From: Comamonadaceae bacterium
GTDB taxonomy: Bacteria; Pseudomonadota; Gammaproteobacteria; Burkholderiales; Burkholderiaceae_C
Assembly: GCA_027490555.1 (NCBI GenBank)
Contig: JAIXXW010000103.1
Location: 1 to 6,595 of the forward strand
Direction of reading: 5' to 3'
DNA: 6,595 nt
Of this stretch, positions 1 through 5,531 are shown piece by piece. The notes beneath the pieces were generated by a model. The model ran no database searches. It had not been told where the DNA came from and worked only from the letters and a program-made list of their open reading frames with translations. The translations under genes were made by a program, and so were the position numbers. Position 1 is the first letter of the stretch, and each line of letters begins with the position of its first letter.

Positions 1-255
1 CACGACCCGACCGATCTGGAGGTGCGTGCTTTTGCCGCCCCCGTGGGCATCGCCGAAGACCCGGTCACCGGCAGCCTGAACGCGTCGCTGGCCCAATGGC
101 TGATGGCCGAAGGCCACATGCCCAACCGCTACAGCGCCCGCCAGGGCACGGCGCTGGGCCGCGCCGGACAGGTTTTTTTGTCGCAGGACGCGCACGGCCA
201 GGTGTGGGTGGGCGGCGATGTGGTCGGCTGCATCCAGGGCAGCGTCACCCTCTGA
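1..255 (+). CDS. PhzF family phenazine biosynthesis-like isomerase, C-terminal part (5' end outside the window)
   Basis: This is the last 84 codons of a reading frame already open at base 1 and ending in TGA at 253-255. The translated segment contains the family signature GIAEDPVTGSLNASLA (residues about 17-32 of the visible part), close to the G-x-x-EDPVTGS block found in the C-terminal half of PhzF and its homologues. That block lines the substrate pocket of the diaminopimelate-epimerase fold. It is followed by a short hydrophobic helix (AQWL) and a tail ending in VGGDVVGCIQGSVTL, which suits the last beta strands of the fold. PhzF itself isomerises trans-2,3-dihydro-3-hydroxyanthranilate in phenazine synthesis. 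Most bacterial homologues stand alone with unknown substrates, and no other phenazine gene is visible here, so a phenazine role is not supported. The catalytic glutamate of PhzF lies in the N-terminal half, outside the window, and cannot be checked. The next gene starts 49 bp downstream on the same strand. Confidence 0.9.
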   Translation, partial: HDPTDLEVRAFAAPVGIAEDPVTGSLNASLAQWLMAEGHMPNRYSARQGTALGRAGQVFLSQDAHGQVWVGGDVVGCIQGSVTL

Positions 256-304
256 TCACCCCAGAGACAGTCAAAACGCCCCAGGCTGCGCACAATCTCG
301 GACC

Positions 305-979
305 ATGGGAACGCTTTATCTGGTCCGCCACGGACAAGCCTCTTTTGGGGCCGACGACTACGATCAACTCAGCCCGCTGGGCCACCAACAGGCGGTGCGC
401 CTGGGTGAGTATTTGCGGCCCAAGCTGCAAGACAAGCCGCTGCAAGCGGTGCTCATGGGCAGCTTGAAACGCCACCGTCAAACCTGGGAAGGCATTGCCC
501 AAGGCGCAGGCCTGTCGCACACCCCAGACGTGTGGCCTGGCCTGAACGAATACGACAGCCAAGCGCTGATCGAATCCATCCACCCAGAGCCGCTGGCCAA
601 ACCCGACACGCCCGAGCTGTACCGCCACCATTTCAGGCTGCTGCGCGATGCCCTGCAGGCCTGGATGGCCGGGCGCACCCGGCCGCGCGACATGCCCAGC
701 TATGCCGAGTTTGTGCGCGGCATCGACGCCGCGCTCGACCATGTGCGGCAAAACCACGCGGGGGATGTGCTGATCGTCTCCAGCGGCGGCCCCATCTCCA
801 TGGCGGTGGGCCGGGTGTTGGGCACACCGCCCGAAACCACGATCGAGCTGAACCTGCGCATCCGCAACACGGCCCTGACCGAATTCGTCTTCACCCCGAA
901 GCGGCACATGCTGCTGACCTACAACACGCTGCCCCACCTCGACAGCGACGCGCACCAAAGCTGGGTCACTTTCGCTTGA
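305..979 (+). CDS. Histidine phosphatase family protein (phosphoglycerate mutase-like), second catalytic His replaced by Ser
   Basis: The product has 224 residues. It opens with MGTLYLVRHGQAS, the RHG signature of the histidine phosphatase superfamily, with His9 as the expected phospho-accepting residue. Other expected elements follow: SPLGHQQA (23-30), the phosphate-pocket segment GSLKRHRQT (52-60) and the acidic loop LNEYD (80-84). The second conserved histidine should lie in a V-S-H-G-G block, but here the block reads VSSGGPIS (158-165), so Ser160 takes its place. I chose the ATG at 305 because it puts RHG at residues 8-10, the usual position; in-frame starts further upstream would add a tail without family features. 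No clear Shine-Dalgarno sequence precedes it. No signal peptide or membrane segment is seen, so a cytoplasmic enzyme is likely. The substrate cannot be told from sequence. The gene may be co-transcribed with the PhzF-like gene 49 bp upstream. The family call is firm; phosphatase activity is inferred. Confidence 0.9.
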   Translation: MGTLYLVRHGQASFGADDYDQLSPLGHQQAVRLGEYLRPKLQDKPLQAVLMGSLKRHRQTWEGIAQGAGLSHTPDVWPGLNEYDSQALIESIHPEPLAKPDTPELYRHHFRLLRDALQAWMAGRTRPRDMPSYAEFVRGIDAALDHVRQNHAGDVLIVSSGGPISMAVGRVLGTPPETTIELNLRIRNTALTEFVFTPKRHMLLTYNTLPHLDSDAHQSWVTFA

Positions 980-1002
980 GCCCCGGGCGCACGCTGCACT
1001 GC

Positions 1003-1028
1003 TTGCGCGTTATCCCTAGGGGGCGCAA
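1003..1028. repeat. Nested inverted repeats in the gap before the Tgl-like gene
   Basis: TTGCGC at 1003-1008 is the exact reverse complement of GCGCAA at 1023-1028. Inside this pair lies the perfect 8-bp palindrome CCCTAGGG (1014-1021). A weaker outer pair, TGCAC (995-999) and GTGCA (1039-1043), flanks it. No run of T follows, so it does not look like an intrinsic terminator for the phosphatase gene. It could be a protein binding site or an RNA hairpin. The repeats are seen directly; any function is a guess. Confidence 0.4.
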
Positions 1029-1046
1029 CAGCGCAAAAGTGCAAAA
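1023..1046 (+). repeat. Three tandem octamers, consensus GYGCAAMA, just upstream of the Tgl-like gene
   Basis: Three head-to-tail 8-bp units occupy this stretch: GCGCAACA (1023-1030), GCGCAAAA (1031-1038) and GTGCAAAA (1039-1046). Neighbouring units differ by one base each. The array ends 8 bp before the ATG at 1055, and the first unit also forms the right arm of the inverted repeat whose left arm is at 1003-1008. Helically phased repeats usually have a period near 10-11 bp, so an 8-bp period is unusual for ordinary dimeric operators. The A-rich units may simply give an unstructured leader. It could be a regulatory site or a chance microsatellite. Confidence 0.45.
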
Positions 1047-1054
1047 TCGCCTGC

Positions 1055-2215
1055 ATGCATTTTTCATCGACCGGATCCGGCGACATGCACCCCCAAGGCG
1101 GCATTCAACTTTCGGTCCAGGGCCCACGAGATCCAGCCGACCTGGTGCACGCGGTGTCGGCTTGGCTGGCCAGCCTTGGGCTGGCGCCTTGGAGCCAGTT
1201 CACCCTCGAAGGCCACCGAGAAGACGGGTTCTCGCTGCGCTGCACCTTGCATCCCGAGGCCCAGCAGGGGCTGATGCCCGGCCATGACACCCTGGACCTG
1301 CACCAAGGCCTTGGGCACCACGGCCAGACGGCGTCACCCACGAACTTGGCGCGCGAAATCTGCGTGGCCTTGCTGGGCTCTCCCCATGTCTTCGGTTTTG
1401 CCAGCCTGGCGGCGCTGCAGTCGCATGTGCGGGTCCGGTGCAACATGGTGCTGGCCGCGCGCAAGACCGCGCTGGCCTTCAACACCACAGCCGCCGAGCG
1501 CCCTGAAGCCGACTGGCACTACGCAGAGGATTGCGGCTTCGTCCTGAACCCTGGCCGCCCCCTGATCCCGGCCTTGATCGCGGCCACGCAACCCGAAGCC
1601 ACGGGCAAGCTGTACGACTTTTCCTGCTACCGCGCCACCGAATACGTGATCCTGCTGGGCATCGCGCAGGAATTGGCCAGCCACCATCCCGCCTTGCTGG
1701 CGCAATTGCAGCGCATCAACGAACAGCGTGCCATCCGATCCGGGCAATTCCATGATGTCTTTCTGATCGAGTACGGCAGCATGCAAGCGCCTTTGCCCAG
1801 CCGCTTTTATGTGCCCGGAGACCGGCTGTGGTTCCGTAACCCGGATGCGCGCTCATCGGACATCGAGGGCTACGAGGGCTCCTGGGTGATCTACATGGGC
1901 GCAGGCTTGTTCAGCAATTTCTGGCAGCGCGACAGGCCTTTCACGCTGGAGTCCAAAGCGATTGAGATTTTCCACTGGCGGCATGGCGCATGCATCGACA
2001 GCCGGGGGCAATTGCGCATGGACGAGTCGGTGGTGGCCGAACACGTGGCGGCCACTGAGAGCGACCTCCAAGCCCGCGAGGATGTGTTGCAGCGCATGGT
2101 CCGCATGCGTGACCCCCAAGGGGTGTATGCCGAAGGTGGCTGCATCGACGCCACCCGCGAATACCCCCGGGGCGTCTGGCCTGAGCACTGTCAGCTGGTG
2201 CTGCCAGCCCACTGA
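1055..2215 (+). CDS. Divergent homologue of bacterial Tgl (protein-glutamine gamma-glutamyltransferase), with N- and C-terminal extensions
   Basis: The product has 386 residues. Three blocks match, in order, what I recall of Bacillus subtilis Tgl, a 245-residue NlpC/P60-like-fold enzyme that crosslinks spore coat proteins. They are VRVRCNMVLAARKTAL (125-140), KLYDFSCYRATEYVIL (185-200), and FYVPGDRLWFRNPD (251-264) leading into EGSWVIYMGAG (274-284). Cys191 aligns with the Tgl catalytic Cys116. Ser190 stands where Tgl has Glu115, Ser276 lies near the position of Glu187, and Asn288 near His200, so the known catalytic partners seem to be missing. About 120 residues precede and 90 follow the matching core; I recognise no domain in either. 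No signal peptide or membrane segment is visible. The start is uncertain: ATG 1055 gives the longest form, ATG 1085 (residue 11) is equally plausible, and neither has a strong Shine-Dalgarno. Sporulation is not expected in this type of organism, so the substrate is unknown. Homology is likely, crosslinking activity unproven. Confidence 0.68.
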   Translation: MHFSSTGSGDMHPQGGIQLSVQGPRDPADLVHAVSAWLASLGLAPWSQFTLEGHREDGFSLRCTLHPEAQQGLMPGHDTLDLHQGLGHHGQTASPTNLAREICVALLGSPHVFGFASLAALQSHVRVRCNMVLAARKTALAFNTTAAERPEADWHYAEDCGFVLNPGRPLIPALIAATQPEATGKLYDFSCYRATEYVILLGIAQELASHHPALLAQLQRINEQRAIRSGQFHDVFLIEYGSMQAPLPSRFYVPGDRLWFRNPDARSSDIEGYEGSWVIYMGAGLFSNFWQRDRPFTLESKAIEIFHWRHGACIDSRGQLRMDESVVAEHVAATESDLQAREDVLQRMVRMRDPQGVYAEGGCIDATREYPRGVWPEHCQLVLPAH

Positions 2216-2230
2216 GGGCCACCGGCGGGC
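2216..2230. other. Convergent junction of 15 bp with a stem that includes both stop codons
   Basis: CTGAG at 2212-2216 and CTCAG at 2230-2234 are reverse complements and contain the TGA stop of the plus-strand gene and the TGA stop of the minus-strand gene. The stem has only 5 bp and no T-run on either side, so I do not call an intrinsic terminator. An 8-bp direct repeat, CAGCCCAC, also flanks the junction (2205-2212 and 2232-2239). Termination here may need Rho or read into the opposite gene. Confidence 0.3.
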
Positions 2231-3058
2231 TCAGCCCACCGTCTCGCGCAAGGTGTCGGGCGGCAGCCGGTGGATTTCCTGCAGCAACTGGGCCAAGGCC
2301 CGGCCCGAAGCGTCCAGCACGGCCTGGCCCTTGGCCGCCGTCGCCGCGGCCGCATGGCCTGCCGCACCCTGGCGGTTGTAATCCTGCATTTGCCAGCCCA
2401 GCTTGGCGCTCTTGCCATTGCCCAGGATCTCAAAGCGCTCGGCGCGGTCTTGCGCGGTGGAGCGAAAATGTTGCGCCTGGGCCATGCGCACAGTGTCCGG
2501 TCGCAGCGCCAGCATCATCGAGGTTTCGGTGTCGCCCGCATGCACGCCAAAACGGTGTTCCTCGGGGCTGAACAAGGCATTCACATCGCCGCCCTGCGCA
2601 TCGCGCAGCGGCAAATTGAACCAGCTGACGCTGTACACCAGCATGCCCAGGCGGGCCCGCAGGTCACGCGCCACAATGTCCATCACACTGACCTGTCCGC
2701 CATGGGCATTGAGCAACACCAGTTTTTTCAAGCCACTGGCCGCCACCGACTCGCCAATGTCGGTCCACAAACGGATCACGGTTTCGGCCTTGAGCGTCAA
2801 AGTTCCTGCGAAACGGGCATGCTCGGGGCTCAGTCCCACCGCTTGGGTCGGCAAAAACAGGACCGGCAAGTCGGCCGGCAGGTGCGGCAAGCAGGCCGAC
2901 ACCACCCCCTGAACCAGGTCGGTGTCCACGGACAACGGCAAGTGCGGCCCATGCTGCTCGGTGGCGGCCACGGGCAGCACGGCGATCGCCCGCTCGCGCG
3001 GCAGTGCCTGAAAATCGGTGGTGGTCCAGTCGGCCCAAAAACGCGAAGGATTTTGCAT
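2231..3058 (-). CDS. Creatininase family amidohydrolase
   Basis: The product has 275 residues when started at the ATG at 3058 (protein begins MQNPSRFWADW). The metal-binding signature TEQHGPHLPLSVDTD is at residues 33-47. This puts Glu34, His36 and Asp45 at the same numbers as the metal ligands known for Pseudomonas creatininase, which supports this start over in-frame starts up to 78 bp further upstream. NAHGGQ (117-122) supplies the next ligand histidine, His119, and HAGDTETSMM (173-182) holds the conserved acidic residue Glu178 of the ETS motif. Length and motif order fit the family, and no key residue is missing. Members are two-metal amidohydrolases acting on cyclic or linear amides such as creatinine or pterin/flavin intermediates; one, MftE, is a peptidase of mycofactocin maturation. 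No creatine, riboflavin or mycofactocin genes are visible, so the substrate stays open. The gene converges with the Tgl-like gene and diverges from the dsbD-like gene. The family call is firm. Confidence 0.93.
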   Translation of the reverse strand: MQNPSRFWADWTTTDFQALPRERAIAVLPVAATEQHGPHLPLSVDTDLVQGVVSACLPHLPADLPVLFLPTQAVGLSPEHARFAGTLTLKAETVIRLWTDIGESVAASGLKKLVLLNAHGGQVSVMDIVARDLRARLGMLVYSVSWFNLPLRDAQGGDVNALFSPEEHRFGVHAGDTETSMMLALRPDTVRMAQAQHFRSTAQDRAERFEILGNGKSAKLGWQMQDYNRQGAAGHAAAATAAKGQAVLDASGRALAQLLQEIHRLPPDTLRETVG

Positions 3059-3146
3059 GGCTGGCATCTTAATGGAGCGCAGGCGTGTACAGTGCCTTTT
3101 GCAGTCTGTCGGGCCCCAAGGCTTGGCCACCACCATAAGGAATGGC
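3059..3146. promoter_or_regulatory. Divergent intergenic region between the creatininase-family and dsbD-like genes
   Basis: These 88 bp must carry the start signals for both outward-facing genes, unless each is read from further away. I see no convincing -35/-10 pair on either strand. A 6-bp palindrome TGTACA lies at 3086-3091 inside the near-symmetrical GGCGTGTACAGTGCC (3082-3096), which could be a small operator. The location as a shared promoter region follows from gene orientation; the operator is only a suggestion. Confidence 0.35.
3137..3141 (+). promoter_or_regulatory. Shine-Dalgarno sequence that decides the GTG start of the dsbD-like gene
   Basis: AAGGA sits 5 bp before the GTG at 3147-3149. 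The same frame stays open upstream to at least 3018 with other possible starts (ATG 3057, ATG 3072), but none has a comparable ribosome site. Using them would place 25-30 extra residues ahead of the signal peptide. Confidence 0.75.
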
Positions 3147-5477
3147 GTGATCGTTTCCGTGTTTTCTCGTACTGGGTTGGGCGCTCAACGGGCGTTGGCC
3201 TGCTGGCTCTGCTTTGCCCTTTTGGCGCTGGCCCTGCCCAGCCTGGCGCAAACGGGCACCCTGTTCTCCGCCCCAACCGCCAACACCAGCACCAACGCCC
3301 AAGCCGCCTTGCTGGCCAGCCCCAGCGCTGTGGTCAGCACCGCACAGGTGCGGGCCGAGTTGCTGGTGCACGCCCCCCAGGGCGTGCAGGCGGGCCAGAC
3401 CTTCTGGCTGGGCCTGCAGATCGAGCACCAAGCCCATTGGCACACCTATTGGCAAAACCCGGGCGATTCGGGTCTGCCCACCCGGCTGCATTGGCAGTTG
3501 CCTGCTGGCTTGCAGGCCGGTGAGATCGCCTGGCCCCTGCCGAAAAAAATCCCGATCGGCACACTGGCCAACTACGGCTACGAAGGCCGGGTCTTGCTGG
3601 CCGTGCCCGTGACGGTGCCGGCAGGTTTCCAGTTCCCGGCCTCCGGCGGCTTGCCTGTCCGGCTGCAGGCCGAATGGTTGGTGTGCCGCCAGGAATGCAT
3701 CCCGCAAGAAGGGCTGTTGGTGCTGAACCTGGCAACGGCCGCGGCACAAACGCCGCACGCCGCCTTGTTTGACAACGCCCGCCAACTCAGCCCGCAGCCC
3801 CTGCCCCAGCTGCAGCAAGGCGGCACCTGGATCACCGGGGGCCAGACCACGCTGTCCGAGAATGGCCAACACCTGAACCTGCGCTTGCACGGACTGCCCG
3901 CGTCTTGGCGCGGCCAGACCTTGAGCGCCTTCCCGGTGACCGCCAACGTGGTGCACAACGCGGCGGTCCAGGGAAAAGACTGGACACAAGAATGGCAAGG
4001 GGCTGTCTGGCATGCGCGGATGCCCGTCTCGCCCGAGCGCAGCGACAGCCCGCCCGCCATGCGGTGGGTGGTCGCAGCCGGGCCAGAGTCTTCGCCCCAA
4101 GCGCCGGCTTTCCAACTCGAAACGCCGGTCCAGGGCACCTGGCCTGCTTTGGCGCACAGCGCGCCCGCCGAGATCTCACCCGCCCTGGCCAAGGCGCTGG
4201 CCGACAACGCCCGCGCCGCGCCACAGCCCGTCGCAGCCACCAGCGCCTTGGGCCTGGGCTTGGCGATTTTGGGGGCGCTGGTCGGTGGGCTGTTGCTCAA
4301 CCTCATGCCCTGCGTGTTTCCGGTGCTGGCCATCAAAGTGCTGGGCTTTGCGCAAGGCCACACCGCACAGGCCCAGCACCGCAGCGCTGGGCTGGCCTAC
4401 ACCCTGGGTGCGGTGCTGTCCTTCATGTTGCTCGGTGGTCTGATGTTGGCCCTGCGCGCTGCGGGTGAACAGCTGGGCTGGGGCTTTCAGCTGCAATCGC
4501 CCCCGGTCGTGGCCGGCCTGGCCCTGTTGTTCACGGTGCTGGGCCTGAACCTGGCGGGGGTGTTCGAGTTTGGACAGATGCTGCCCAGCCAACTGGCCAC
4601 ATGGCAAAGCCGCCACCCCACGGTGAACGCCGGTTTGTCGGGCGTGCTGGCGGTGGCCGTGGCCTCGCCCTGCACGGCCCCCTTCATGGGCGCTTCGCTG
4701 GGGCTGGCGATCGCCTTGCCCGCGTGGCAGGCACTGGCGGTGTTTGCCGCCATGGGCGTGGGCATGGCCCTGCCGTATCTGTTGGCCAGCTGGTGGCCGG
4801 TCCTGGCCCGTGCCTTGCCGCGCCCCGGGGCCTGGATGCACACCTTCCGCCAGGCCATGGCGTTTCCGATGTTCGCCACCGTCATCTGGTTGTTGTGGGT
4901 GCTGGGCCAGCAAACCGGCATCGATGGGGTCAGCGGCCTGCTGGCCTTGCTGCTGACCGTGGCCTGGCTGGCCTGGGCCCTGGGCCTCAAGGGCCGCACG
5001 CGTGGGGTCATGGGCGGGCTGGCCCTGGCCACCTTGCTGTGGCTGGGCACCCAATGGCTGCCCTTGGCCATGCGCGAAACCCCCAGCCAGGCAAACGCGG
5101 CCCAGCCGGCCCCCAACGCCAACGACCCCAGCCCGTGGCAAACCTGGACTGCATCTGGACAGCAGGCCCAACTGGCCGCAGGTCGCCCGGTGTTTGTGGA
5201 TTTCACCGCCGCCTGGTGCGTGACCTGCCAGTACAACAAGAAAATCACCCTGGCCGATCCCCGCGTGCTGTCCGATTTCGCAGCCCGTCAGGTGGTGCTG
5301 ATGCGGGCCGACTGGACCCGGCGCGATCCGGCCATCACCCAGGCCCTCACCGCACTGGGCCGCAGCGGCGTGCCGGTTTACGCCCTGTTTGCACCCGGTC
5401 AGGCCCCCGTGCTTTTGTCCGAATTGCCCAGTGTGGCCGACGTGCAAAGCGCCTTGCAGGGGCTGCCTGCCCGTTGA
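3147..5477 (+). CDS. DsbD/ScsB-type transmembrane thiol-disulfide reductase with C-terminal thioredoxin domain
   Basis: The product has 776 residues from the GTG at 3147. A signal peptide is visible (hydrophobic ALACWLCFALLALALPSLA at about 16-34, cleavage likely before Gln35). A periplasmic DsbD N-terminal-type domain follows, with HWHTYWQNPGDSGLPT (97-112) and a cysteine pair in VCRQECIPQEG (Cys180, Cys184). About eight membrane segments span roughly 365-640. They carry the two half-motifs of the DsbD/CcdA electron channel, LMPCVFPVLAIK (Cys389) and ASPCTAPFMGAS (Cys509). The last domain is a thioredoxin fold with FVDFTAAWCVTCQ (Cys691, Cys694) and the cis-proline motif GVPVY (Pro743). All six redox cysteines are present. 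DsbD proteins carry electrons from cytoplasmic thioredoxin to periplasmic partners such as DsbC or cytochrome c maturation proteins. The N-terminal domain looks more like ScsB (copper-tolerance type) than E. coli DsbD, but no scs partners are visible. It probably forms a transcription unit with hemE, 54 bp downstream. Confidence 0.92.
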   Translation: MIVSVFSRTGLGAQRALACWLCFALLALALPSLAQTGTLFSAPTANTSTNAQAALLASPSAVVSTAQVRAELLVHAPQGVQAGQTFWLGLQIEHQAHWHTYWQNPGDSGLPTRLHWQLPAGLQAGEIAWPLPKKIPIGTLANYGYEGRVLLAVPVTVPAGFQFPASGGLPVRLQAEWLVCRQECIPQEGLLVLNLATAAAQTPHAALFDNARQLSPQPLPQLQQGGTWITGGQTTLSENGQHLNLRLHGLPASWRGQTLSAFPVTANVVHNAAVQGKDWTQEWQGAVWHARMPVSPERSDSPPAMRWVVAAGPESSPQAPAFQLETPVQGTWPALAHSAPAEISPALAKALADNARAAPQPVAATSALGLGLAILGALVGGLLLNLMPCVFPVLAIKVLGFAQGHTAQAQHRSAGLAYTLGAVLSFMLLGGLMLALRAAGEQLGWGFQLQSPPVVAGLALLFTVLGLNLAGVFEFGQMLPSQLATWQSRHPTVNAGLSGVLAVAVASPCTAPFMGASLGLAIALPAWQALAVFAAMGVGMALPYLLASWWPVLARALPRPGAWMHTFRQAMAFPMFATVIWLLWVLGQQTGIDGVSGLLALLLTVAWLAWALGLKGRTRGVMGGLALATLLWLGTQWLPLAMRETPSQANAAQPAPNANDPSPWQTWTASGQQAQLAAGRPVFVDFTAAWCVTCQYNKKITLADPRVLSDFAARQVVLMRADWTRRDPAITQALTALGRSGVPVYALFAPGQAPVLLSELPSVADVQSALQGLPAR

Positions 5478-5530
5478 GCCTTGTGCCTGCTGTCGCCGAA
5501 AAACCCCTTGGCGGCCTGCCACAATAAGGC
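5478..5530 (+). promoter_or_regulatory. Predicted RNA hairpin in the dsbD-hemE gap that would mask the hemE ribosome binding site
   Basis: GCCTT directly after the dsbD-like stop codon (5478-5482) is the exact complement of AAGGC (5526-5530), which contains the hemE Shine-Dalgarno AAGG. GTG (5483-5485) pairs with CAC (5520-5522), leaving a 3-base bulge. An inner stem pairs GTCGCC (5492-5497) with GGCGGC (5510-5515) with one G-U pair, around a 12-base loop. Ribosomes finishing the upstream gene would cover the left arm. No T-run follows, so it does not look like a terminator. Pairing was worked out by eye; regulation is inferred. Confidence 0.4.
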
Positions 5531-5531
5531 C

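Noticed and set aside
245..958. Minus-strand open frame of 237 codons opposite the histidine phosphatase gene
   Set aside because: No family features, while the plus strand has RHG and the other family blocks in order.
1052..1059. TGCATGCA palindrome over the proposed start of the Tgl-like gene
   Set aside because: A single 8-bp palindrome with no loop or repeated copy; expected by chance at this scale.
3059..3136. Extra 26 N-terminal codons for the creatininase-family protein
   Set aside because: Starting at 3058 gives metal-ligand numbering identical to characterised creatininase, and the extra residues are basic and unlike the family.
3018..3146. Longer N-terminus for the dsbD-like protein
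   Set aside because: It would overlap the creatininase-family gene and place about 43 residues before the signal peptide; the AAGGA-GTG pair at 3137-3149 is a better start.
2270..3523. Plus-strand open frame of 417 codons across the creatininase-family gene
   Set aside because: It is antisense to the metal-site motifs of the creatininase-family gene and then runs out of frame into the dsbD-like gene; composition is shadow-like.
3069..4157. Minus-strand open frame of 362 codons opposite the dsbD-like N-terminal domain
   Set aside because: Same low-diversity antisense composition, no motifs, and it overlaps both the divergent intergenic region and a well-supported gene.
5478..5531. Intrinsic terminator between the dsbD-like gene and hemE
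   Set aside because: The hairpin is there but no run of T follows it, and the right arm contains the hemE ribosome site.
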